A stretch of DNA of 9,449 nt, taken from contig JAIHTM010000088.1 of the NCBI GenBank assembly GCA_022713905.1, positions 1 through 9,449 on the forward strand, given 5' to 3'. Shown piece by piece: positions 1 through 6,550 of this stretch; position 1 is the stretch's first letter, and the number at the start of each line of letters is the position of its first letter. Origin of the DNA: Collinsella sp. (lineage in GTDB: Bacteria; Actinomycetota; Coriobacteriia; Coriobacteriales; Coriobacteriaceae). The notes below the pieces were generated by a model. The model was not told the DNA's origin. It saw only the letters and a list, made by a program, of their open reading frames with translations, and searched no databases. A program made the translations under genes and the position numbers.

Positions 1-2228
1 TTGTAGATGCTCTCGAAGTTGCCCGAAAGACCCGCAAAGGTGTTGTCCTTGAGCTCGTCCATCACGCGGCCCAGACGCTCGCGGTCGCCGTTGAGGGTAT
101 CCCACGCAAAGTAGCTGTTGGATGCCCAGAGCTGCTCGACCTCGGGAGCGGTCAGGCCAAAGATGGCCTCGTTCTCACGGCCGGCCAGGTCGGCGATCTC
201 GATGTTGGCGCCGTCGAGGGTGCCCAGCGTAATGGCGCCGTTCATCATGAGCTTCATGTTGGACGTGCCCGAGGCCTCCTTGCCGGCCGTGGAGATCTGC
301 TCCGAAATCTCGGCGGCGGGGTAGATGAGCTGGGCGTTGCTCACACGGAAGTTGGGGATAAAGCAGACCTTCATGACCTCGTTCACGCGGGGGTCGTTGT
401 TGATGACGTCAGCAACGGAGTTAATGAGGCGGATGGTCTCCTTGGCAAAGGTGTAGCTCGAGGCGGCCTTGCCGCTAAAGATGAAGGTCGTCGGCGTCAC
501 GTGGAAGTTGGGATCGGCGATGCGACGGTTATAGATGTCCATCACCTTCATGATGTTCATGAGCTGGCGCTTGTAGGCATGGAAGCGCTTGACCTGGACA
601 TCGAAGACGGTGTTGGGGTCGATGGCCAGACCGGTCTCGGCCTTGACGTAGGCGGCCAGGCGCTCCTTGTTGGCGCGCTTGGAGGCACCCACGGCCTTGA
701 GGAACTCGGTGTCGTTTTGGAACTCTTTGAGCTTTTCCAGCTCAAAGGCGTCCTTCAGCCAGCCATCGCCAATGGCCTCGGTCACGAGCTTGGCATAGGT
801 GGGGTTGGCCTCGGCAAAGAAGCGACGGTGCGAGATGCCGTTGGTCTTGTTGTTGAACTTCTCGGGCGTCAGGGCATAGAAGTCCTTGAGCACGATGTTC
901 TTGATGATGTCGGAGTGGATCTTGGCTACGCCGTTGACGCTATGGCTGCAAATCACAGACAGGTTGGCCATGCGAATCTCGCCGTCCCACAGGATGGCGG
1001 TCTGGCGCAGACGCTCCTGCCAGCCCTCCTGCGTGGTGTCGAACGACTCGTGCCAACGACGGCTGATCTCGTCGATGATCTGGTACACGCGGGGGAGGAG
1101 CTTGGAGAACGTGCCGATGGGCCACTTCTCCAGAGCCTCGGGCAGGATGGTGTGGTTGGTGTAGCTTACGACCTGCGTCACGATGTTCCAGGCGTCGTCC
1201 CACTCGAGCTTCTTCTCGTCGATGAGGATGCGCATGAGCTCGGGGCCGCACATGGCGGGGTGCGTGTCGTTGGTATGGATGGCCACAAACTGCGGCAGCA
1301 GCTCCCAGTTCGCGCCGTGCTCCTTCTCAAAGGTGTCGAGCAGGCTGTAGATGCCGGCCGAAACAAACAGGTACTCCTGCTTCAGGCGCAGCAGACGACC
1401 GTGCTCGCCGGCGTCGTTGGGGTAGAGGATGGCGCTGATGGCCTCGGCCTCGGCGCGCTCGGCATCGGCCAGGGCGTAGTCGCCGCGGTTGAAGGCCTCC
1501 AGATCGAAGTGCTCCTCGACCGGCTCGGCGGCCCAGACGCGCAGCTTGTTGACGGTCTCGCCGGCATAGCCCACGACGGGGATGTCATAAGGGACGGCCA
1601 GAATGTCCTGCGTGTCCACCGTGCGGTAGAACGTGCGGCCATTCTCCTCAAAGCCCTCAACGTGGCCACCAAACTTGATGGTCACGGCCTTGTCCTGACG
1701 ACGGACCTCCCAGGGATAGCCGTGGGTGAGCCACTCGTCGGTGGCCTCGACCTGGCTGCCGTTGACGATCTCCTGCTTAAACAGGCCGTAACGGTAGCGC
1801 ATGCCGTTGCCGTAGCCGGCAATGCCCTCGGCTGCCATGGAATCCAGGAAGCACGCGGCCAGACGGCCCAGGCCACCGTTGCCCAGTGCCGGATCGGGTT
1901 CCTGGTTTTCGATGACGGACAGGTCGAAGCCCATGTCGTCGAGTGCCTCGGCGACCATGTCGCGCACGCCAAAGTTGAGCAGGTAGTTGTCGAGCAGGCG
2001 GCCGATCAAAAACTCGATCGAGAAGTAGTACACGCGCTTCTTGCCCTCGGCGGCCGCGCGGGCGTCGCTCTTGGTGGCAACGGTGCGGGCCTTCTCGGCC
2101 ACGAGCTTGGCCAGGGCATTAAAGCGGTCGAGGTCGCTGGCGGCCTCGACGCTCTTGCCGCTGATGCTCATGACGGCATCGCGATAGAGCTCGATAAACT
2201 CCTGCTTGTTGTCGAAGATCTTATTCAT
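1..2228 (-). CDS. glgP: Glycogen phosphorylase, 3' end cut by window edge
   Basis: Releases glucose-1-phosphate from the non-reducing ends of alpha-1,4-glucan with a pyridoxal phosphate (PLP) cofactor, in the cytoplasm (family knowledge). The frame read from 2228 gives 742 codons without a stop. Family signatures are visible: YYFSIEFLIGRLL near residues 67-78, LGNGGLGRLAACFLDS at 115-130, HTNDTHPAM at about 318-326, and the PLP-lysine motif EASGTSNMK, with the lysine at residue 659. Phosphorylases are usually about 750-840 aa, so only the C-terminal tip is missing. The ATG at 2228 (MNKIFDNKQEF) is preceded by an AAAGGA ribosome binding site about 4 nt away. It lies 94 bp downstream of glgB on the same strand, so the two are probably co-transcribed, joining branching and breakdown of glycogen. 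No promoter is obvious in the gap. The long plus-strand ORF over it is an antisense shadow. Confidence 0.95.
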   Translation of the reverse strand, partial: MNKIFDNKQEFIELYRDAVMSISGKSVEAASDLDRFNALAKLVAEKARTVATKSDARAAAEGKKRVYYFSIEFLIGRLLDNYLLNFGVRDMVAEALDDMGFDLSVIENQEPDPALGNGGLGRLAACFLDSMAAEGIAGYGNGMRYRYGLFKQEIVNGSQVEATDEWLTHGYPWEVRRQDKAVTIKFGGHVEGFEENGRTFYRTVDTQDILAVPYDIPVVGYAGETVNKLRVWAAEPVEEHFDLEAFNRGDYALADAERAEAEAISAILYPNDAGEHGRLLRLKQEYLFVSAGIYSLLDTFEKEHGANWELLPQFVAIHTNDTHPAMCGPELMRILIDEKKLEWDDAWNIVTQVVSYTNHTILPEALEKWPIGTFSKLLPRVYQIIDEISRRWHESFDTTQEGWQERLRQTAILWDGEIRMANLSVICSHSVNGVAKIHSDIIKNIVLKDFYALTPEKFNNKTNGISHRRFFAEANPTYAKLVTEAIGDGWLKDAFELEKLKEFQNDTEFLKAVGASKRANKERLAAYVKAETGLAIDPNTVFDVQVKRFHAYKRQLMNIMKVMDIYNRRIADPNFHVTPTTFIFSGKAASSYTFAKETIRLINSVADVINNDPRVNEVMKVCFIPNFRVSNAQLIYPAAEISEQISTAGKEASGTSNMKLMMNGAITLGTLDGANIEIADLAGRENEAIFGLTAPEVEQLWASNSYFAWDTLNGDRERLGRVMDELKDNTFAGLSGNFESIY

Positions 2229-2322
2229 ACGTTCCTTTCCCCCGGGGATGTTTCTCCCGGAACGGTTATGACTTGTATCCTACGCCCCGGCGGGGCGGGT
2301 AATTACAGTGGTAACGCTTTTG
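2229..2322 (-). other. glgB-glgP intergenic spacer with GC hairpin
   Basis: The gap holds a palindrome at 2283-2297 (CGCCCC arms around a 3-nt loop). Nearer to glgP, the segment 2229-2262 contains complementary pieces (GTTCC/GGAAC and CCGGG/CCCGG) that could fold beside the glgP ribosome binding site. Neither is followed by a T-run in the minus direction, so they do not look like intrinsic terminators. They could modulate stability or translation of a glgB-glgP transcript. That role is inference. Confidence 0.4.
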
Positions 2323-4584
2323 TTACGCTTTCTTGGCAGGAGCCTTAACAGCAGCTGTCTTGGCCTTGGGAGCAGCCTTTTTGGTGGTTGCCTTTTTGGT
2401 CGTGGTGGACTTGGCCGAAGCCTTGGCGGCAGACTTGGCAGTCTTCGCCTTGGCCGGAGCCTTCTTGGCTGCCGCGGGCTTGGGCTTCACCGAGGACGTG
2501 CGCTTGCGCGTCGCCTTCTTGGGCCCCTCGACCACGGGCGGCTTATAGCTGCTGGGACCGCGGCGCTTAAGCACCACGCCTGCCAGGCCGGGTACCTTAA
2601 TCTCGATGGAGTCCATCTGCCCGTTCCAGGGATAGGGCTCGCTTGAGCAGGTGTAGGGCTCCTCACCGGCGTATCCGCTGCCGCCAAACTCGGGACGGTC
2701 GGAATCGAAGATGACCTCCCAGTCACCCTCACGCGGCACGCCCACGCGGAAGCTCTCGTAGCTCGCCGGGTCAAAGTTGATCAGGATTACCAGGTCGTCA
2801 TCAATATCTTCGCCCTGACGCACAAAGCTCACGATGGACTGCTTGGAGTTATCCGCGTCGATCCAGGTAAAGCCGTCGTCGGTGTAGCCGCGCTCGTACA
2901 GGGCGGGCTCGGCGGTGTACAGGTGGTTGAGCGCCTTGATAAACGCCTGATGATGACGGTGGGTCTCGTACTCCTCGGTCAGGAACCACTGGATGGACTC
3001 GTAGTAGCGCCACTCAATAAACTGGCCGATCTCGTTGCCCATAAAGTTGAGCTTCGCACCGGGGTGCGTCATTTGGTAGAAAGCCAGCGTGCGCAGGCCG
3101 GCAAACTGGCGCCACCAGTCGCCCGGCATGCGTCCGATCAGCGAACACTTGCCGTGCACGACCTCGTCGTGGCTCAGCGGGCAGATGAAGTTCTCGGTAA
3201 AGGCGTACATGATGGAGAACGTGAGCAGCCCGTGGTTGCCGGGACGCCACGGAAAATCGGTCTGCATGTAGTGCAGGGTGTCGTTCATCCAGCCCATGTC
3301 CCACTTGTAGTGGAAGCCCAGGCCGCCGTCCTGCGGCGGATAGGTCACGAGCGGCCACGCAGTGGACTCCTCGGCCATCATCATAACGTCAGGGAAATGG
3401 GCCTCCACGGCGCAGTTGACCTGGCGGATAAACGCGCTGGCGTCCAGGTCTTCCTCGGTACCGTACTTATTGAACTTCTTTTGGCCGGGATCGTCGATGC
3501 CAAAGTTGAGGTACAGCATGCTGGACACGCCGTCCATGCGAATGCCGTCCACGTGGAAGTTCTCGAGCCAGTACAGCACGTTGGAGACCAGGAAGGAGCG
3601 GACCTCGCCACGGGCGAAGTCGAACTTATGCGTGCCCCAGTTGGGGTGAATCTCGTGCTCAAACAGCATGTGGCCGTTAAAGGTGGCAAGGCCGTGGGAG
3701 TCGGCGCAAAAACCGCCGGGCACCCAGTCCATGATCACACCGATGCCCGCCTCGTGGCACGCATCGATAAAGTGCATGAGCTGCTGCGGGTTGCCGTAGC
3801 GCGACGTGGCGGCGTAATAGCCGGTCGTCTGGTAGCCCCAGGAGCCATCGAAGGGATGCTCCATGAGCGGCATGACCTCGATATGCGTATAGCCCATATC
3901 GCGCACGTAATCCACGAGCTCCACCGACAGGTCGTCGTAGGTGTAGAACTCGCCGCGCTGCGCGGGGAAGGGATCCATGGGGCCGGGATAGTTGCCGTAC
4001 TCGTCCGGTTCGCCCTGCGGCGCGTCGCCATGACGCTTCCACGAGCCAATATGCACCTCGTAGATGTTAAGGGGCTGCGACATGTGGTTATGACCGGCGC
4101 GGCGCTTGAGCCACGCAGCATCGTTCCACTTGTAGCCATCGAGGGTCCACAGTACGCTTGCCGTACCCGGAGGGCACTCGGCCTTAAAGGCGTACGGATC
4201 GGCCTTGTAGAGCTTTTCGCCCTCGTTGGTTTCGATGAGGTACTTATAGAGCTGGCCCTGCTCGGCGCCAGGAATAAAGCCTTCCCAGATAGCGCTCGTA
4301 TGCACGGGCACCAGCGGGTTGGCTTGTTCATCCCAGTCGTTAAATTCGCCAATGACATGGACGCTCTTTACGTCGGGCGCCCAAACGCAAAAGCGCCAGC
4401 CGCGCGTGCGCTGCTGCGTGTCGGGATGCGCGCCCATCTTTTCCCAGCTGCGCTCCCACATTCCAATGCCAAACAGGTAGACATCGTCCTTGGAGAGCTC
4501 CGGTGCGTGCGGAGCCGGTTTGCGGGTTGCGGGCTTTTTAGCCGTTGGCTTTAGCTTTGTATCGCTCACGTTTGATCCCATCAT
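2323..4584 (-). CDS. glgB: 1,4-alpha-glucan branching enzyme (GH13) with lysine/alanine-rich tails
   Basis: Cuts alpha-1,4-glucan and reattaches the piece through an alpha-1,6 bond during glycogen synthesis (family knowledge). From the ATG at 4584 the protein is 753 aa. It has a lysine/proline-rich N-terminus (residues 8-30), a CBM48-like domain (about 58-140, with FCVWAP and GEFNDWD), the GH13 barrel and a beta C-terminal domain. The catalytic triad is present: Asp351 in GIRMDGV, Glu405 in MAEEST and Asp473 in LSHDEVVHG. Region I reads DWVPGGF (Asp286-Phe292), with Gly291 where the family normally has histidine. Residues about 678-753 form a histone-H1-like tail rich in AKKA, KAPAK and TTKKA. 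The start is uncertain: tandem ATGs at 4584/4581 lack a good Shine-Dalgarno site, a GTG (VSDTKLK) at 4566 is possible, and the frame is open to 4719, but the extra peptide looks non-coding. It leads the glgB-glgP pair and faces away from the HAD gene. Confidence 0.92.
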   Translation of the reverse strand: MMGSNVSDTKLKPTAKKPATRKPAPHAPELSKDDVYLFGIGMWERSWEKMGAHPDTQQRTRGWRFCVWAPDVKSVHVIGEFNDWDEQANPLVPVHTSAIWEGFIPGAEQGQLYKYLIETNEGEKLYKADPYAFKAECPPGTASVLWTLDGYKWNDAAWLKRRAGHNHMSQPLNIYEVHIGSWKRHGDAPQGEPDEYGNYPGPMDPFPAQRGEFYTYDDLSVELVDYVRDMGYTHIEVMPLMEHPFDGSWGYQTTGYYAATSRYGNPQQLMHFIDACHEAGIGVIMDWVPGGFCADSHGLATFNGHMLFEHEIHPNWGTHKFDFARGEVRSFLVSNVLYWLENFHVDGIRMDGVSSMLYLNFGIDDPGQKKFNKYGTEEDLDASAFIRQVNCAVEAHFPDVMMMAEESTAWPLVTYPPQDGGLGFHYKWDMGWMNDTLHYMQTDFPWRPGNHGLLTFSIMYAFTENFICPLSHDEVVHGKCSLIGRMPGDWWRQFAGLRTLAFYQMTHPGAKLNFMGNEIGQFIEWRYYESIQWFLTEEYETHRHHQAFIKALNHLYTAEPALYERGYTDDGFTWIDADNSKQSIVSFVRQGEDIDDDLVILINFDPASYESFRVGVPREGDWEVIFDSDRPEFGGSGYAGEEPYTCSSEPYPWNGQMDSIEIKVPGLAGVVLKRRGPSSYKPPVVEGPKKATRKRTSSVKPKPAAAKKAPAKAKTAKSAAKASAKSTTTKKATTKKAAPKAKTAAVKAPAKKA

Positions 4585-4670
4585 GACGCGGCAGCGTGTT
4601 GCCTTGGTGACTAGATGCGAAAGGTCCAAGGCTGCACGAATCGAGGGGACGCGTAAGTTCGATAGATTCG

Positions 4671-4694
4671 TTCCACCTCGCGTGCTCGGTGGAA
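4671..4694 (-). other. Hairpin in the presumed glgB leader
   Basis: TTCCACC (4671-4677) and GGTGGAA (4688-4694) form a 7-bp perfect stem with a 10-nt loop, about 90 nt upstream of the glgB start. If the promoter at 4782-4811 is right, this lies in a leader of about 190 nt. No T-run follows on either side, so it is not a typical terminator. A smaller 6-bp inverted repeat (TTCGTT/AACGAA, 4723-4743) is nearby. Function unknown. Confidence 0.35.
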
Positions 4695-4781
4695 CTTTCG
4701 GCACGAAATACGATAACACCTGTTCGTTAGTTTTATGAACGAAAGTGGATTTGCGGTGGCTTTTAATCGGTGAGCGCCATG

Positions 4782-4811
4782 TTTATACCACTGGCAGATT
4801 TGCGATGGTAA
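4782..4811 (-). promoter_or_regulatory. Candidate glgB promoter
   Basis: On the minus strand a TATAAA -10 box (4782-4787) lies 18 bp from a TTACCA -35-like box (4806-4811). The -35 box lies in the first GGTAAAAC operator half-site, so a protein bound there would block or alter RNA polymerase. It predicts a leader of about 190 nt before glgB. This is assigned by motif match alone. Confidence 0.4.
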
Positions 4812-4893
4812 AACTCTTGACAGTTTTACCAAATAGGGTTTCAAGATTGTTAGTTTGACGTTTGGTAAAACGTTTTTAGCAGATTGTTTACCA
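4806..4893. promoter_or_regulatory. Repeated operator half-sites between glgB and the HAD gene
   Basis: The 331-bp gap 4585-4915 contains no credible gene. It holds TGGTAAAAC at 4806-4814, its inverse GTTTTACCA at 4823-4831 (9-bp arms, 8-bp spacer), TGGTAAAAC again at 4863-4871 and GTTTACCA at 4886-4893. The third copy runs into AAAACGTTTT (4867-4876), a CG-centred palindrome like LacI-family operators. Consensus-like -35 hexamers TTGACA (4817-4822) and TTGACG (4855-4860) point toward the HAD gene, but no strong -10 box follows either. The arrangement suggests one sugar-responsive regulator acting on both divergent transcripts. The regulator is not in the window. Confidence 0.55.
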
Positions 4894-4915
4894 TTTGACA
4901 TTGAAAGGTTCGTTT

Positions 4916-5605
4916 ATGTCCCAGACCGCCGCCCCCAATGTCGCTTTTATTTTCGATTGCGACGGCACGCTGGTTAATAGCACCCCCGTTTGGGCCTATG
5001 CCCAGCCAGAGTTATTGCACCGCCACGGTGTCGACGTGACGGTCGACGATTTTGCCCAGTTTGAGCATCTTTCGCTCGAGGACGAATGTCAGGCATACCA
5101 CGACACGTGGGGCATTGGCGCGAATGGCGAGAAGCTGTATCGCGAGCTGGGCGAGATTTTGATTGATGGGTACTCCAAGGTGCCGCCGCGCGAGGGTCTC
5201 CTGGCATTTTTGAAGCAGGCGCAGGAGGCCGGTATTGCCATGTGCGTTGCCACGTCCACGCCGGCCGAGCTGGTTAAGTCTGCGCTTGCGGGCGCTGGGC
5301 TCGATGCTTACATGGAGTTTGTGACCACCACGGGCGAGGCGGGGCGCTCCAAACAGTTCCCGGATGTGTATGAACTTGCGCTGCGTCGCTTGGAAGAGCG
5401 CCATGGGTGCAAGTTTGAGCGCGTTTGGGTGTTTGAAGACGCGGTCTTTGGCCTTAAGAGCTCCGGCGCCGCCGGCTTCAAGCGTGTGGGCATCTATGAC
5501 CCGCATGGCCGTATGGAGCGCGACGAGGTGCGCGCCAACTGCGATATCTTTATCGACAGCTATGAGGAGCTGGACCTTGCCCACGTACTTTCTTTTGAGG
5601 GCTAG
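4916..5605 (+). CDS. HAD superfamily hydrolase (subfamily IA, phosphatase/phosphoglucomutase-like)
   Basis: A 229-aa haloacid-dehalogenase phosphotransferase with the four family motifs. Motif I is FDCDGTLVNS, with nucleophile Asp14 and acid/base Asp16. Motif II is ATSTP around Thr113. Motif III is Lys146 (GRSKQFPD). Motif IV is FEDAVFGLKSSGAAG with Glu174 and Asp175 for magnesium. A helical cap domain lies between motifs I and II (about residues 20-85), as in beta-phosphoglucomutase and sugar-phosphate phosphatases. The substrate cannot be told from sequence. The ATG at 4916 is preferred over the in-frame ATG at 4895 because GAAAGG lies 7 nt before it. Its position opposite glgB, with shared operators, fits a role in sugar-phosphate metabolism, but that is inference. 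The next gene begins 9 bp downstream, so the two probably share a transcript. Confidence 0.9.
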   Translation: MSQTAAPNVAFIFDCDGTLVNSTPVWAYAQPELLHRHGVDVTVDDFAQFEHLSLEDECQAYHDTWGIGANGEKLYRELGEILIDGYSKVPPREGLLAFLKQAQEAGIAMCVATSTPAELVKSALAGAGLDAYMEFVTTTGEAGRSKQFPDVYELALRRLEERHGCKFERVWVFEDAVFGLKSSGAAGFKRVGIYDPHGRMERDEVRANCDIFIDSYEELDLAHVLSFEG

Positions 5606-5614
5606 GCGACGATT

Positions 5615-6256
5615 GTGGCTTGCAAAATATTAGTAGTATGCGGCTCGCCCGTGGTGGCGAGCGCGGATCTGTTGCATAGGCTAGCAGGGGAGTGCGACCA
5701 CGTTGTCGCCGTGGACCGCGGGCTCGACGCGCTGCTGGGCGCCGGCCTGAGCTGTGACGTGTATGTGGGGGATGCCGACACGGTGAGCGACGCTGGTCGT
5801 GCGTTGGTCGATGCCGCCACCGACTTTGAAGTTGAGCGACACGACCCGTACAAGGACTATACCGATCTGGCGCTGGCGCTCGATTCCGTCCGTCGTCGCT
5901 GGCCGGGTGCCGAAGTAGTTGCGACTTGCGCTACGGGCGGCCGTCCGGACATGGCGCTTTCCGTACTGGGGCTGCTCGCAGGCTACGAGGACGCCCCAGT
6001 CTGGATTGCTGAGGACAAGGTGGTCGCCCACATCCTTCGCGCCGGCGAATCGTGGGCCATCGAGGGCGCCGAAGGCAAGACGTTCTCCATCATCGCCATT
6101 GCCCCCAACACCGAGGTAAGCGAACACGGCCTAGAGTGGGAACTAGATCACAGCCCGCTGGACCTGTTGGCCGACACGGGCATCAGCAACGTCGTCAGGT
6201 CAACAGCCACGATCCAAGTCCACACCGGCACCGCTATCGTTTACCTCTACAAGTAA
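5615..6256 (+). CDS. Thiamine pyrophosphokinase-like protein, divergent
   Basis: A 213-aa protein matching the layout of thiamine pyrophosphokinase, which makes thiamine diphosphate from thiamine and ATP. Visible blocks are DRGLDALLGAG (34-44) followed by VGDADT (51-56) for the usual GD.DS motif, KDYTDLALAL (80-89) matching the conserved KD.TD motif, GGRPDM (108-113) for the usual GGR.DH, and a C-terminal beta region ending GTAIVYLYK. Two family positions differ: Thr for Ser in GD.DS, and Met for His after GGR.D. Activity may therefore be altered. The start is GTG at 5615, with only a weak AGG upstream that overlaps the HAD stop codon; no in-frame ATG is available nearby. The short gap suggests translational coupling to the HAD gene. 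No T-rich terminator follows. Confidence 0.82.
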   Translation: MACKILVVCGSPVVASADLLHRLAGECDHVVAVDRGLDALLGAGLSCDVYVGDADTVSDAGRALVDAATDFEVERHDPYKDYTDLALALDSVRRRWPGAEVVATCATGGRPDMALSVLGLLAGYEDAPVWIAEDKVVAHILRAGESWAIEGAEGKTFSIIAIAPNTEVSEHGLEWELDHSPLDLLADTGISNVVRSTATIQVHTGTAIVYLYK

Positions 6257-6280
6257 GGTCTATCGCATCAGGGTTTTATC

Positions 6281-6360
6281 GGGACGGTGGATAGAAATAA
6301 GCGCTCGAAGAGTGATTATTTCTGCCCCGTCCCAGGAAAACCCGTCCCCGGAAAACCCGT
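6281..6360. repeat. Hairpin-forming intergenic repeat with tandem 15-mers
   Basis: GGGACGG (6281-6287) and AGAAATAA (6293-6300) pair with TTATTTCT (6316-6323) and CCGTCCC (6327-6333). The loop can pair further (CGCTC/GAGTG around GAA). The right arm starts a tandem repeat of CCCGTCCC-N-GGAAAA (6326-6340 and 6341-6355, partial third copy to 6360). There is no T-run, so it does not look like an intrinsic terminator. It resembles a REP-type dispersed element between the thiamine gene and the tRNA; copies elsewhere in the genome would be expected, but cannot be seen here. Confidence 0.55.
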
Positions 6361-6385
6361 AAGAAAAAGTTTCAACAAAAACCTC

Positions 6386-6414
6386 TTGCATCCCCACAGA
6401 CATTCCCCTATAGT
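6386..6414 (+). promoter_or_regulatory. tRNA-Ala promoter
   Basis: TTGCAT (6386-6391) and TATAGT (6409-6414) are separated by exactly 17 bp. Transcription would start near 6421, a few bases before the mature tRNA end at 6428. This close fit of spacing and position makes it the most convincing promoter in the window. Confidence 0.75.
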
Positions 6415-6427
6415 AAATCTCTGTCAC

Positions 6428-6503
6428 GGGGGCGTAGCTCAGCTGGGAGAGCGCTTGACTGGCAGTCAAGAGGTCAGGGGTTCGATCCCCCTCGTCTCCA
6501 CCA
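6428..6503 (+). tRNA. tRNA-Ala (anticodon GGC)
   Basis: A complete 76-nt cloverleaf with an encoded CCA end. The acceptor arm GGGGGCG pairs with CGTCTCC, including G3-U70, the identity base pair of alanine tRNAs. The D arm is GCTC/GAGC. The anticodon arm is CTTGA/TCAAG around loop CTGGCAG, giving anticodon GGC, which reads GCC alanine codons. The T arm is AGGGG/CCCCT around TTCGATC. The discriminator is A, followed by CCA at 6501-6503. The gene is intact even though an element is inserted next to its 3' end, as expected when the insertion restores the tRNA. The recombinase frame on the opposite strand ends at 6466, inside this gene. Confidence 0.97.
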
Positions 6504-6550
6504 CATGAGAGTTAGACGAACCCTTGTTCATCAGGGGTTCGTCTTTTTTT
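6466..6550. other. Probable left attachment site region
   Basis: This segment is shared by the tRNA 3' half, its terminator and the end of the recombinase gene. An integrase gene reading straight into a tRNA 3' end marks an attachment junction. An 11-bp direct repeat, TCAGGGGTTCG, occurs in the T arm (6474-6484) and in the terminator (6531-6541); it could be an att remnant or chance. The exact crossover cannot be fixed without the right end or an empty site. Confidence 0.5.

Noticed and set aside
501..2348. 615-aa plus-strand ORF
   Set aside because: It is antisense to glgP, rich in Val/Leu/Gly/Asp/His as expected from reading a GC-rich gene backwards; the minus strand shows full glycogen phosphorylase motifs.
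2923..4554. 543-aa plus-strand ORF
   Set aside because: It is antisense to glgB, which has its full catalytic triad on the minus strand; no ribosome binding site or recognisable domain.
4611..4901. 96-aa minus-strand ORF in the glgB-HAD gap
   Set aside because: It spans the operator repeats and promoters, lacks a good ribosome binding site and overlaps the upstream edge of the glgB frame.
6287..6508. 73-aa plus-strand ORF over the tRNA
   Set aside because: It covers the REP-like repeat and the tRNA; its tail is the translation of tRNA-Ala sequence.
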